Assembly: GCF_028680575.1 (NCBI RefSeq)
Contig: NZ_JAPCKI010000012.1
Span: forward strand, 62,001 to 126,000
Direction: 5' to 3'
Source: Acidovorax benzenivorans
GTDB lineage: Bacteria; Pseudomonadota; Gammaproteobacteria; Burkholderiales; Burkholderiaceae_C
DNA: 64,000 nt
Shown here one piece after another: positions 9,278-18,600 of this stretch. The position numbers and the translations under genes are program-made. The notes under the pieces were generated by a model. That model saw only the letters and a list, made by a program, of their open reading frames with translations, was not told the origin of the DNA and ran no database searches. Numbering within the stretch: position 1 is the first letter of the stretch; every line of letters begins with the position of its first letter.

Positions 9278-10000
9278 TCAAATCCATCCGTTGCGGGCCA
9301 GCCACGGCACCAGCAAGCGGGTCACCACCTCGGGCTGCTCCATGGTCAGCATGTGGCCGCTGTCCGGCAGCAAGTAGTGCTCGGCAGCGGGCACCAGCGC
9401 CGCAATCTCCGCAGAACATTCGGGCGGCGTGAGCCGGTCGGCCGCGCCACACACCACCAGCACGGGGCAGGCCACCTGCGGCAGATGCACCCGCGCATCG
9501 GGCCGATGGATCACGGCGCGGTTCTGGCGCACCAGGTGGTCGGGGCCAGCGTCCAGCACAAAGTCCAGGTAGGCCTGCACCAGCTCCGCCTTGGCGGCGT
9601 TCACGGGGTGGAAGGCCAGGGCCACGTTGGGCTCGATGACCTCGCGCGCCCGGCCCTGTTCAAACAGCTCGATGGCCCCTTCGCGCAGCGCCCGCATGTC
9701 GGGCGTCTCGGGCCGCGCGGTGGTGCCCAGCAGCGCGAGCCCTGCGACCCGTTCCGGCGCCTGGCGCGCGGCCTCCATGGCGACCATGCCGCCCATCGAC
9801 GCGCCCGCCAGCACCAGTGGCCCCGCGTGCTGCTCCAGCAGGCGTGCGGCAAAGTCCTCGATGCGGTGCAGGTTCACATCCTGGTGGGCGGTGGCGACCT
9901 CGGGGCGCAGCGCGGCGGGCAGCAGCGGCAGCACGCCGCGCCACATGCGTTCATCGGCGGCCAGGCCGGGCAAGAGCAGAAGTTGGGGGGAGTGAGACAT
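9278..10000 (-). CDS. Alpha/beta-fold hydrolase
   Basis: 240-residue cytosolic hydrolase without signal peptide. The nucleophile elbow is GASMGG (serine), the acid is probably the aspartate of VCGAADRLTP, and the histidine lies in LPDSGHMLTMEQPEVV, so the catalytic triad looks intact. The N-terminal strand LLLLPGLAADERMW gives the oxyanion region of the esterase/lactonase-like branch. ATG at 10000 is preferred; GTG/ATG codons up to 24-30 bases upstream (10024-10030) are possible. It converges on panC and diverges from the transglutaminase gene. Substrate unknown; it could be an esterase, a lactonase or a BioH-like carboxylesterase, and sequence alone does not decide. Confidence 0.8.
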   Translation of the reverse strand: MSHSPQLLLLPGLAADERMWRGVLPLLPAALRPEVATAHQDVNLHRIEDFAARLLEQHAGPLVLAGASMGGMVAMEAARQAPERVAGLALLGTTARPETPDMRALREGAIELFEQGRAREVIEPNVALAFHPVNAAKAELVQAYLDFVLDAGPDHLVRQNRAVIHRPDARVHLPQVACPVLVVCGAADRLTPPECSAEIAALVPAAEHYLLPDSGHMLTMEQPEVVTRLLVPWLARNGWI

Positions 10001-10191
10001 GTTCAACAGGGGTGACAAGGGCATCACCAAGATGGTGCACGATCAGAAGACTGCAGACAGCCCCAGCTGCGGGGCACGAGCGGTGCACAAGCGGGACACA
10101 AACCACACATTGTGAACAGCCGATGACCCGTTGTCATCGCCCCCGGAATTGTTGCCCACGATGGCTCAGGACTTGCTAGCATGCCCTGCAT

Positions 10192-13100
10192 ATGCCCATC
10201 CACGCCGCGCTCCACCACGTCACGCATTACCAATACGACCGGCTGGTAGGCCTCGGGCCACAGACCATCCGATTGCGGCCCGCGCCCCATTGCCGCAGCA
10301 ACGTCATTTCGTACTCGCTCAAGGTCGAGCCTGCGCAGCACTTCATCAACTGGCAGCAGGACCCGTTTGCCAACTACCAGGCGCGGCTGGTCTTCCCCGA
10401 GAAGACGCGCGAGTTCAAGGTCACGGTGGACCTGGTGGTGGAAATGGCGGTGTACAACCCCTTCGACTTCTTTCTGGAGCCCGAGGCCGAGAACATCCCG
10501 TTCAACTACAGCAGCGATGTGCAGCAGGAGCTGGCACCGTACCTGGCCACCGACCCGATGACACCGCTGGTGCAGGCCTATCTGGACAAGGTGGACCGCA
10601 GCAAGCAACGCACCATCGATTTCCTGGTCAAGCTCAACCAGCAGGTATCACAAGACATCCGCTACCTCATCCGCCTGGAGCCCGGCGTGCAGACACCCGA
10701 AGAGACGCTGCAAAAGGCCAGCGGCTCGTGCCGCGACTCGGGCTGGCTGCTGGTGCAGCTACTGCGCCACCTGGGGCTGGCGGCGCGGTTTGTGTCGGGC
10801 TACCTGATCCAGCTCACGCCCGATGTCAAGGCGCTCGATGGCCCCAGCGGCACCGACCACGACTTCACCGACCTGCACGCCTGGTGCGAGGTCTACCTGC
10901 CCGGCGCAGGCTGGATCGGCCTCGATGCCACCAGCGGCCTGATGGCGGGCGAGGGCCACATACCGCTGGCCTGCACACCACAGCCCTCCGGCGCCGCGCC
11001 CATCGAGGGCGGCGTGGACAAGGCCGAGGTGGAGTTCAGCCACGAGATGCGCGTCACGCGCATCTACGAATCACCCCGCGTGACCAAGCCCTACACCGAA
11101 GACCAGTGGCAGGCCGTGCTGGCGCTGGGCGAGCAGGTGGACGCTGACCTGGTGACGGGCGACGTGCGGCTGACGATGGGTGGCGAGCCCACCTTTGTGG
11201 CCGTGGGCGACCGCGACGCTGCCGAGTGGAACACCGACGCCCTGGGCCCCACCAAACGCGGCTTTGCCACCGAACTCACGCACAAGCTGCGCGCCGAATA
11301 CGGCCAGGGCGGCTTTCTGCACTTTGGCCAGGGCAAGTGGTACCCGGGCGAGCAGCTGCCGCGCTGGGCGCTGTCGATCTGCTGGCGCGCCGACGGCCAG
11401 CCCGCGTGGCAGAACCCCGCGTTGTTTGCCGACGAACGCGACCCCTCGCACTACACCAGCGCCGACGCCGAGCGTTTTGTGCGCCACCTCACGCGCAAGC
11501 TGGGCGTGACGGACCGCTACATCCAGCCCGGTTACGAAGACACCTTCTACTACCTGTGGCGCGAGCGGCGCCTGCCGGTCAACGTGGACCCGTTTGATGC
11601 GCGCCTGGACGATGAGCTGGAGCGCGCACGCCTGCGCCGCGTGTTCGAGCAAAAACTCGACAGCGTGGTGGGCTATGTGCTGCCGCTGCAGGCAGGCGTA
11701 GGCGCGGGCACGCTGGCAGGCAGCGTGTGGAGCACGGGGCCATGGTTCTTCCGCGACGACCGCATGCTGCTGATCCCCGGTGATTCGCCCATGGGCTACC
11801 GCCTGCCGCTGGATGCCTTACCTTGGGTGAAGGCATCGGACGCCGAGCACCTCGTTCCACAAGACCCCACCGCGCCCCAGGGCCCGCTGGCTGCCGCCGC
11901 CACGCTGCGCGCACGGTATTCGGTTCCATCCGGCCCCGTCACCGGCGACCGCGACCTGCCCTACCTGGCGGGCGCCACCGCCCCTGGCGAGGCACGGCGC
12001 ATGACGCAGAGCACTGCGGGTGGTGATAACGCGCGCCTGTCCGGTCAGCCCGACCCGCATGCGGGCGTGCAGCCCCCGGGCAAGTTCCAATCGGCCGCAG
12101 GCCTGTCGCGCACGGCCCTGTGCGTGGAGGTGCGCGACCCGCGCCGCGCCAGCGGCCCCAAGGCCGAGAAGGTGGGCGAGAAATACGGCGTTTTGTACGT
12201 CTTCATGCCGCCCCTGGCGCGCCTGGACGACTACCTGGATTTGCTGGCCGCCATCGAGGCCACGGCCGAAGAGCTGGGCATGAAGATCGTGCTGGAAGGC
12301 TACCCGCCGCCGCGCGACGCGCGCCTGAAGGTGCTGGCGGTCACGCCCGACCCGGGCGTGATCGAAGTGAACATCCACCCCGCCAGCCATTGGAAGGAGC
12401 TGGTGCAGCACACCGAGTTTCTGTACCAAGCCGCGTGGGAGACGCGCCTGTCGGCCGAGAAGTTCATGACCGATGGCCGCCACACCGGCACCGGTGGCGG
12501 CAACCACTTTGTGATGGGCGGCGCCACACCGGCCGACTCGCCGTTCTTGCGCAAGCCTGAGCTGCTGGCCAGCCTGCTGCTCTACTGGCACAACCACCCC
12601 AGCCTGAGCTATCTGTTCAGCGGCCTGTTCATCGGCCCCACCAGCCAGTCGCCGCGCGTGGACGAGGCGCGCAACGACCAGTTGTATGAGCTGGAAATCG
12701 CGCTGCGCGAGATCGAAACCAACCGCGCGACCTACGGCCAGGACATGCCGCCCTGGCTGGTGGACCGCACACTGCGCAACATCCTGGTGGACGTGACGGG
12801 CAACACGCACCGCAGCGAATTCAGCATCGACAAGATGTTCTCGCCCGACAGCAGCACCGGCCGCCTGGGCCTGCTGGAGCTGCGCGCGTTCGAGATGCCG
12901 CCCCATGCCCACATGAGCGTGGTGCAGCAGCTGCTGCTGCGCGCCTTGATCGCTCGCTTCTGGAAGACGCCCTACCGCGCGCCCGCCGCCCGCTGGGGCA
13001 CCGAGCTGCACGACCGCTGGATGCTGCCCACCTTCATCCAGCAGGACATGCACGATGTGGTGGCCGAGATGAACGCCGCTGGCTATGCGTTTGACGCGGC

Positions 13101-13689
13101 CTGGTTTGCACCGCAGTTCGAGTTCCGCTTCCCCATGGTCGGCACGGTGAAGTCGATGGGCGTGGAACTGACGCTGCGCAACGCGCTGGAGCCCTGGCAT
13201 GTGATGGGCGAGGAAGGCTCTGCGGGTGGCACCGTGCGCTATGTGGACTCGTCGCTGGAGCGCATCGAAGTGCGCGTGACGGGCATGAACGAAAGCCGCC
13301 ATGTGGTCACCGTCAATGGCCAGCCGCTGCCGCTGCAAAGCACCGGCACCACCGGCGAATTTGTGGCGGGCGTGCGCTACAAGGCCTGGAACCCGCCCTC
13401 GGCCCTGCACCCCACCATTGGCGCCCATGCGCCGCTCACGTTCGACATCGTGGACACCTGGATGAACCGCTCACTCGGCGGCTGCCAGTACCACGTGGCG
13501 CACCCGGGCGGGCGCAACTACGACACCTTCCCGGTCAACGCCTATGAGGCCGAAAGCCGCCGCCTGGCGCGCTTCTCGCGCATGGGGCACACGCCGGGCA
13601 GGCTGGCGGTGCCGCCTGCGACCATCGAATTGCCGGGCAGCCGGGAGTTTCCGTTCACGCTGGATCTGCGGCGCAAGATGCGGCCGTAG
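10192..13689 (+). CDS. Transglutaminase-like cysteine protease fused to a DUF2126 domain
   Basis: Very large (1165 residues) cytosolic protein. Residues 1-90 match the bacterial transglutaminase N-terminal domain (HHVTHYQYDRLVGLGPQ). Residues 150-260 are the papain-like core with Cys180 (GSCRDSGW), His229 (DLHAWCEVY) and Asp245 (WIGLDATSGL), an intact triad. The remaining about 850 residues correspond to the uncharacterised DUF2126 region, with several conserved-looking Gly/His/Trp patches (GGNHFVMGGAT, WHNHPSLSYLFSG). No signal peptide or membrane segment. It is the first of three same-strand genes with the ATP-grasp/alpha-E protein and a shorter transglutaminase, a neighbourhood long noted in comparative genomics as a likely peptide-modification pathway; the actual substrate is unknown. 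Confidence 0.9.
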   Translation: MPIHAALHHVTHYQYDRLVGLGPQTIRLRPAPHCRSNVISYSLKVEPAQHFINWQQDPFANYQARLVFPEKTREFKVTVDLVVEMAVYNPFDFFLEPEAENIPFNYSSDVQQELAPYLATDPMTPLVQAYLDKVDRSKQRTIDFLVKLNQQVSQDIRYLIRLEPGVQTPEETLQKASGSCRDSGWLLVQLLRHLGLAARFVSGYLIQLTPDVKALDGPSGTDHDFTDLHAWCEVYLPGAGWIGLDATSGLMAGEGHIPLACTPQPSGAAPIEGGVDKAEVEFSHEMRVTRIYESPRVTKPYTEDQWQAVLALGEQVDADLVTGDVRLTMGGEPTFVAVGDRDAAEWNTDALGPTKRGFATELTHKLRAEYGQGGFLHFGQGKWYPGEQLPRWALSICWRADGQPAWQNPALFADERDPSHYTSADAERFVRHLTRKLGVTDRYIQPGYEDTFYYLWRERRLPVNVDPFDARLDDELERARLRRVFEQKLDSVVGYVLPLQAGVGAGTLAGSVWSTGPWFFRDDRMLLIPGDSPMGYRLPLDALPWVKASDAEHLVPQDPTAPQGPLAAAATLRARYSVPSGPVTGDRDLPYLAGATAPGEARRMTQSTAGGDNARLSGQPDPHAGVQPPGKFQSAAGLSRTALCVEVRDPRRASGPKAEKVGEKYGVLYVFMPPLARLDDYLDLLAAIEATAEELGMKIVLEGYPPPRDARLKVLAVTPDPGVIEVNIHPASHWKELVQHTEFLYQAAWETRLSAEKFMTDGRHTGTGGGNHFVMGGATPADSPFLRKPELLASLLLYWHNHPSLSYLFSGLFIGPTSQSPRVDEARNDQLYELEIALREIETNRATYGQDMPPWLVDRTLRNILVDVTGNTHRSEFSIDKMFSPDSSTGRLGLLELRAFEMPPHAHMSVVQQLLLRALIARFWKTPYRAPAARWGTELHDRWMLPTFIQQDMHDVVAEMNAAGYAFDAAWFAPQFEFRFPMVGTVKSMGVELTLRNALEPWHVMGEEGSAGGTVRYVDSSLERIEVRVTGMNESRHVVTVNGQPLPLQSTGTTGEFVAGVRYKAWNPPSALHPTIGAHAPLTFDIVDTWMNRSLGGCQYHVAHPGGRNYDTFPVNAYEAESRRLARFSRMGHTPGRLAVPPATIELPGSREFPFTLDLRRKMRP

Positions 13690-13696
13690 GAAAGCC

Positions 13697-13785
13697 ACCC
13701 CCTGAGTCGCCTGCGGCGCCTTCCCCCTTGAAGGGGGACGACGCCCTTGCTGCGGGGCGGCCCTTGCTTGGCGTCTCTGGCATCG
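13697..13785. repeat. REP-like GC-rich intergenic repeat
   Basis: The gap between the giant transglutaminase and the ATP-grasp gene contains a GC-rich segment with the hairpin CCCCCTTGAAGGGGG (about 13727-13741) followed by GACGACGCCC and GGCGGCCCTTGCTTGGCG. I recognise the general pattern (CCCCTGAGnCGC... CCCCCTnAAGGGGGACGAC) as an element scattered through Comamonadaceae and Burkholderia chromosomes. That is recollection, not a search. It may reduce read-through or stabilise the upstream mRNA end. Confidence 0.55.
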
Positions 13786-13855
13786 GCCCCGCCAGTTTCG
13801 ACGGTGCGGGTTACCCGCAGAGTGTTGTCGACCAAATGCCCGAAAATCGAGCGCA

Positions 13856-16501
13856 GTGAACCACCTCAACGACAGCCTCCCCACCCCCGACCCTTCCGAC
13901 AGCGCGGCCCAATTGGCGGCTGCACTGGCGCCTGCTGCGGCGGCCGGGCATTTTGACGAGTTGCGGGGTGCCAGCGTGGCGGACGCCCCCGGCGCTGCCA
14001 CTGCACCAGTCACTCCCAAATCAATAGCAAACAAGCCAGATATCACTGGCGCCTGGGGCCAATTCTTTGATCAATTGGGGCCCGAGGGCTTCCAGGACCT
14101 GGACCGGCGCATGCAGAGCCTGCAGCGGCAGGTGCGCGACAACGGCATCACCTACAACGTGTATGCCGACGCCGACGGCCCGCAGCGGCCCTGGTCGGTG
14201 GACCTGTTCCCGCTGATCCTTTCGCAGGGCGACTGGGCGCACATCGAGCGCGGCGTGCTGCAACGCGCGCGCCTGCTCAACCGCGTGATGGCTGACGTGT
14301 ATGGCCCGCAGGAGCTGCTGCGCAAAGGCCTGCTGCCCAGCGCGCTGGTGCAGGGCCACCCGGGCTACCTGCGCGCCATGCACGGCATTCAACCCGTGGG
14401 CGGCACGCACCTGCACATCGCGGCGTTCGACATGGCGCGCGATGCGCAGGGCGACTGGTGGGTGGTCACACAGCGCACGCAGGCGCCGTCGGGCCTGGGC
14501 TACCTGCTGGAGAACCGGCTGCTCATCTCGCGCCTGTTCCCCGAGGCCTTCAGCCAGATGCATGTGCAGCGCCTGGCCGCCACCTACCGCGCGCTGCTCG
14601 ACGGGCTGCGGCAGATGAGCCCGGGGGGGGCGGATGCGCGCATCGTGCTGCTCACGCCCGGCCCGTACAACGAGACCTACTTCGAGCATGCCTACCTGGC
14701 GCGATACCTCGGTCTCACGCTGGTGGAGGGCAACGACCTCACGGTGCGGGATGCACGCCTGTACCTCAAGACGCTGCACGGTCTGCAGCCGGTGCACGGC
14801 ATCTTGAAGCGCCTGGACGACGAGTTTCTGGACCCGCTGGAGCTGCGCAGCGACTCGCGCCTGGGCGTACCCGGCCTGCTGCAGGCCATCCGCGCGGGCA
14901 ACGTGCTGGTGGCCAATGCGCCGGGCTCGGCGTTCCTCGAATCGTCGGCGCTGCTGGGCTTCATGCCCGCGCTGTCACGCCACCTGCTGGGCGAAGAGCT
15001 GGCCCTGCCGTCGCTGCCCACCTGGTGGTGTGGCGAGCGCTCGGCCATGCAGGCGGTGCTGCCGCAACTCGCGCACAGCGTGATCCGCCCCACCTGGCCC
15101 ATGGCGCAGCGCGTGCCCGTGCTGGGCGGTGCGCTGTCGGCGCAAGACCTGGCGCAATGGTCCGCGCGCATCGAAGCCCAGGGAGACGAATACACCGTGC
15201 AGGCCCACCTGCCGCTGTCGCAAATGCCCACCTGGCGTAGTGAAGCCGCTGAGGGTGCGGGCCAGGGCGGCAGCCCCATCGCCCCCCGCTCGGTGATGCT
15301 GCGGGTGTTTGCGGTGTGCGACGGACCCGGCTCGTGGCGCGTGTTGCCGGGCGGGCTGGCCCGCCTGGCCCAGGGCGACAGCGGCATCACATCCATGCAG
15401 CGCGGCGGCAGCAGCGCCGATGTGTGGGTGCAGACCGATGGCCCCGTGGACACCACCACGCTGCTGGCCCACAACCAGGCTGCGCCCGCCGTGGTGCACC
15501 GCAGCCGCCAGGTCACCAGCCGCGCGGCCGAAAACCTGTTCTGGCTGGGCCGCTACACCGAACGCACCGAGAACGTCACGCGCCTGGCGCGCATCACGCT
15601 GCAATGCCTCAACGGTGAAGATCAGACCTCGCAGCCGCTGCTGACCTGGCTGAGCGCCATGGGGGTGAGCCAAGGACTGGTGCTGCCGACCGTGCCTGCG
15701 GCCGGGCAGGCACGGCGCGTGTTCGAGCGCTCGTTGATCGCCGGGCTGACGCAGCCCGCGCAGGTGACCAGCGTGGGCTACAACCTGCGCGGTATCCTGG
15801 GTGCGGCCTCGGCCGTGCGCGACCGTCTTTCGCAGGAACACTGGAACCTCATCGTGCGCGCCGAGGCGGAGTTTTTTGCACCACGCAGCGGGGCCGAAGA
15901 GGACGGCGACTATTCGCCGCTGGACGCGCTGCGCCAGCTGGAAGTGCTGAGCGGCCACACTGCTGCCATGACGGGCCAGCAGACCGACCGCATGACCCGC
16001 GACGACGGCTGGCGCCTGCTGTCCATCGGGCGCCATCTGGAGCGCCTGGGCTTTTTGGCATCGGCGCTGGAAAGCGGCTTGCAGACCGGCGCCGTGCACG
16101 ATGAAGGCGGCTTCGAGGCCATGGTGGCACTGTTTGACAGCACCATCACCTTCCACGCGCAGTACCAGCAGCGGCGTGACATGCCCGCCCTGCTGGACCT
16201 GCTAGTGATCGACCGCGACAACCCCCGCTCGCTGGCCTGGGTGGCGCAGACGCTGCGCGGACGCATTGCCAAGATCGAAGCGGCCGCAGGCACGCCCGGA
16301 GAGTCGGCCGCCACGGGCATCCCCGAAGCGTCCGACCTGTCGCTGGTGGCCCTGTGCGCGCAAGATGCCGAGGGCCGGTATGCAGCGCTGGAACAGTACC
16401 TGGGCCGTTGTGTGCGGGGGGTGATAGGCCTGTCGGATGTGTTGGCCACGCGCTATTTCACCCATTCCGTAGACGCCTTGCGCTACAGCATCGGAGCTTG
16501 A
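13856..16501 (+). CDS. Circularly permuted type-2 ATP-grasp protein fused to an alpha-E domain
   Basis: 881 residues. After an Ala/Pro-rich leader of about 60 residues comes the circularly permuted ATP-grasp module (about 65-500; formerly DUF404/DUF407), with DADGPQRPWSVDLFPLI, RLLNRVMADVYGPQ, LLTPGPYNETYFEHAYLARYLG and NAPGSAFLESSALLGF. The alpha-E domain (formerly DUF403) starts at about residue 560 with AAENLFWLGRYTERTENVTRLAR and runs to the C-terminus. ATP-grasp enzymes form amide bonds between a carboxylate and an amine through acyl phosphate, so a peptide-ligase role is expected. The start is GTG 13856; no better codon is seen. The stop is two bases before the next ATG, so the pair is almost certainly cotranscribed. 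Confidence 0.9.
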   Translation: MNHLNDSLPTPDPSDSAAQLAAALAPAAAAGHFDELRGASVADAPGAATAPVTPKSIANKPDITGAWGQFFDQLGPEGFQDLDRRMQSLQRQVRDNGITYNVYADADGPQRPWSVDLFPLILSQGDWAHIERGVLQRARLLNRVMADVYGPQELLRKGLLPSALVQGHPGYLRAMHGIQPVGGTHLHIAAFDMARDAQGDWWVVTQRTQAPSGLGYLLENRLLISRLFPEAFSQMHVQRLAATYRALLDGLRQMSPGGADARIVLLTPGPYNETYFEHAYLARYLGLTLVEGNDLTVRDARLYLKTLHGLQPVHGILKRLDDEFLDPLELRSDSRLGVPGLLQAIRAGNVLVANAPGSAFLESSALLGFMPALSRHLLGEELALPSLPTWWCGERSAMQAVLPQLAHSVIRPTWPMAQRVPVLGGALSAQDLAQWSARIEAQGDEYTVQAHLPLSQMPTWRSEAAEGAGQGGSPIAPRSVMLRVFAVCDGPGSWRVLPGGLARLAQGDSGITSMQRGGSSADVWVQTDGPVDTTTLLAHNQAAPAVVHRSRQVTSRAAENLFWLGRYTERTENVTRLARITLQCLNGEDQTSQPLLTWLSAMGVSQGLVLPTVPAAGQARRVFERSLIAGLTQPAQVTSVGYNLRGILGAASAVRDRLSQEHWNLIVRAEAEFFAPRSGAEEDGDYSPLDALRQLEVLSGHTAAMTGQQTDRMTRDDGWRLLSIGRHLERLGFLASALESGLQTGAVHDEGGFEAMVALFDSTITFHAQYQQRRDMPALLDLLVIDRDNPRSLAWVAQTLRGRIAKIEAAAGTPGESAATGIPEASDLSLVALCAQDAEGRYAALEQYLGRCVRGVIGLSDVLATRYFTHSVDALRYSIGA

Positions 16502-16503
16502 GC

Positions 16504-17481
16504 ATGCGATTGCGCGTCATCCACGAAACGGTGTACCAATACAGCCCCGCGGTACAAAACGCCCAGCACATGGCCCATCTGCGCCCGCGCACCGGCATGG
16601 TGCAGCGCGTGCTGACCCACAGCCTGCAGGTGGAACCCGCCCCAACACAGTGCGAGATGGTGCAGGACGTGTTTGGCAACACCCGCGCGTTCTTCAGCCT
16701 GCCATTCACCCACGAGCAACTGCGTGTGCGCGCCGAAACGCTTCTGGAGACGGCACCACAGCCACCTGCGCCGCCCGGCGAACCCTGGGAGGCCGTGCGC
16801 GAGCGCCTGGGCTACCGGCGGGGCCAGCCCTACCACCCTGCCACCGAGTTCAGCTTTGCCTCGGCCTACATCCCCCGGCATGGCGACTTTGTGGCCTATG
16901 CGCGTGAGAGTTTTGCGCCCGGCCGCCCACTGATGCAGGCCGCCAGCCACCTGATGTCGCGCATCCATGCCGACTTTGCCTACACCTCCAACGCCACCGA
17001 TGCGGGCACGCCCGCACTCGAATCGCTGCGGCTGCGCCGGGGCGTGTGCCAGGACTTCGCCCACGTGATGATCGGCTGCCTGCGCAGCCTGGGCCTGGCG
17101 GCACGGTATGTGAGCGGCTACCTGCTGACCGAGCCCCCGCCGGGCCAGTCCCGGCTGGTGGGGGCGGACGCCTCGCACGCCTGGGTGTCGGTGTGGTCCC
17201 CGGCTACCGCCAAGGACGGAGAAGCGGCAGAAAGCGAGGGGTGGTTTGACCTGGACCCCACCAACAACCGCGCGGCGGGCGAGGACTATGTGACCTTGGC
17301 CATTGGGCGCGATTTTTCGGATGTATCGCCGCTGCGCGGCGTGATCCACGGCGGCGACCACCACGTGCTGCAGGTGGGCGTGACGGTAGAGCCCATACCC
17401 ACCACCACCACCGCCACGTCAGCAGCGGCAGAACCAGCCCCCGCCGTCACACCGCAGAAGGCACCAGAAAGTCCCGGCTGA
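16504..17481 (+). CDS. Transglutaminase family protein (short form)
   Basis: 325 residues: transglutaminase N-terminal domain (1-85, HETVYQYSPAVQNAQHMAHLRPR) plus the papain-like core with Cys182 (RRGVCQDFAHVMIG), His225 (ASHAWVSVW) and Asp251 (WFDLDPTNN), so the triad is present. The C-terminal tail (about 300-325) is Thr/Ala/Pro rich and looks disordered. ATG 16504 lies two bases after the ATP-grasp stop. The last 35 bases overlap, tail to tail, the convergent alpha-E gene, so transcription of each runs into the other's coding sequence. Presumably a protease or amidase that removes or trims what the ATP-grasp partner attaches. Confidence 0.9.
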   Translation: MRLRVIHETVYQYSPAVQNAQHMAHLRPRTGMVQRVLTHSLQVEPAPTQCEMVQDVFGNTRAFFSLPFTHEQLRVRAETLLETAPQPPAPPGEPWEAVRERLGYRRGQPYHPATEFSFASAYIPRHGDFVAYARESFAPGRPLMQAASHLMSRIHADFAYTSNATDAGTPALESLRLRRGVCQDFAHVMIGCLRSLGLAARYVSGYLLTEPPPGQSRLVGADASHAWVSVWSPATAKDGEAAESEGWFDLDPTNNRAAGEDYVTLAIGRDFSDVSPLRGVIHGGDHHVLQVGVTVEPIPTTTTATSAAAEPAPAVTPQKAPESPG

Positions 17482-18406
17482 TCCGCGCGCCCAGATCGTT
17501 CACCCGCTCCAGAAACTGGGTGAGGTAGGCATGCAGGCCATGGGTCAGGATTTCATCGATGCGCGCAAACTTCAGGTGCGCCAGCAGCCGCCCCGCGTGC
17601 CGCTGGGTCTCGGCCGACTGGCTACTGCCCAGCATGTCGAGGTTGCCCAGCACTTCTTTCATGCAGGCGTGCAATGAGCGGGGCATGTCGGCCCGCAGGA
17701 TCAGCAGCTCGGCCACGCGCTCGGGGGTGATCACGTCGCGGTACACCTTGCGGTAGGTTTCAAAGCCCGACACGCTGAGCAAGATGGCGCTCCAGTGGTA
17801 GAAGTCATGGTCTTGGTCCTGTGCGGTGGCCGCACCCATGAAGTCGCTCTGCACCGCGTGAAACTTCACGTCCAGCAGCCGCGCCGTGTTGTCGGCCCGC
17901 TCCAGGAAGGTGCCCAGCCGCATGAAGTGCAGCGCCTCGTCCTGCAGCATGGTGCCCACCGTCACACCCCGCGAGAGGTGCGAGCGGAACTTCACCCATT
18001 CAAAGAAATGTGCGGGGTCCCGCTCCAGCGCGCCGCTGGCGATCAGGCGGTTGACCTCCAGCCAGGTCTGGTTCTGGATCTCCCAGGCCTCTGTGTTGAG
18101 CGCGCCGCGCACGGCCCGCGCGTTCTCGCGCGCGGCCTGCAGACAAGCCACGATGGACGAGGGGTTGGACGGGTCCTTGACCATGAAGTCCAGCACCTTG
18201 GCGGGCGTCACCTCGCCATGCTGGGCGGTGTAGGCGGGCAGCAGTTCGCTGATGGACAGCAGCCCCTGCCAACCCAGGATGGCCACCTCGGTCGATTGCG
18301 GCAGCAGCGCGCTCTGGTAGTTGACATCCAGCATGCGGGCGGTGTTCTCTGCCCTTTCGGTGTAACGGGCCATCCAGAAAAGATGGTCGGCAGTGCGGCT
18401 CAGCAT
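17447..18406 (-). CDS. Stand-alone alpha-E domain protein
   Basis: 319-residue all-alpha protein of the alpha-E (formerly DUF403) family, opening MLSRTADHLFWMARYTERAENTARML. That is the same LFWxxRYxERxENxxR signature as the C-terminal domain of the neighbouring ATP-grasp fusion. A second copy of the signature (RLGTFLERADNTARLLD) lies around residue 175, suggesting an internal duplication. ATG 18406 is preceded by a strong AAGGGAGGG site, which decides the start against longer frames. It converges with the short transglutaminase gene and overlaps it by 35 bases. No known catalytic residues; probably a scaffold or binding partner. Having one fused and one free alpha-E copy in the same cluster is notable. 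Confidence 0.9.
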   Translation of the reverse strand: MLSRTADHLFWMARYTERAENTARMLDVNYQSALLPQSTEVAILGWQGLLSISELLPAYTAQHGEVTPAKVLDFMVKDPSNPSSIVACLQAARENARAVRGALNTEAWEIQNQTWLEVNRLIASGALERDPAHFFEWVKFRSHLSRGVTVGTMLQDEALHFMRLGTFLERADNTARLLDVKFHAVQSDFMGAATAQDQDHDFYHWSAILLSVSGFETYRKVYRDVITPERVAELLILRADMPRSLHACMKEVLGNLDMLGSSQSAETQRHAGRLLAHLKFARIDEILTHGLHAYLTQFLERVNDLGARISRDFLVPSAV

Positions 18407-18540
18407 GGTCGCGCCCTCCCTTGGCGTTGTGTGTGGCTCGGTACTGGTGGCACATGGGGATTCAGCATGCCCATGGCAAACACATAGCAAGTTCCAGGCC
18501 GCCACCGTTGTAGCCCCTTGCAGCAGGCAAAACCCAATCA

Positions 18541-18600
18541 AAAGTGGCGCTAGCGCACGTCTCTATTGGTTAGTTTGCTATTTTTTTTGATATTTGATCT
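18541..18600. repeat. Dispersed repeat copy forming the 3' end of the metallopeptidase gene
   Basis: The plus strand reads GGCGCTAGCGC, a spacer, then TTTGCTATTTTTTTTGATA. The metallopeptidase stop codon (TAG on the minus strand) is inside the GCGCTAGCGC word, so the last dozen codons are repeat-derived. Confidence 0.55.
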
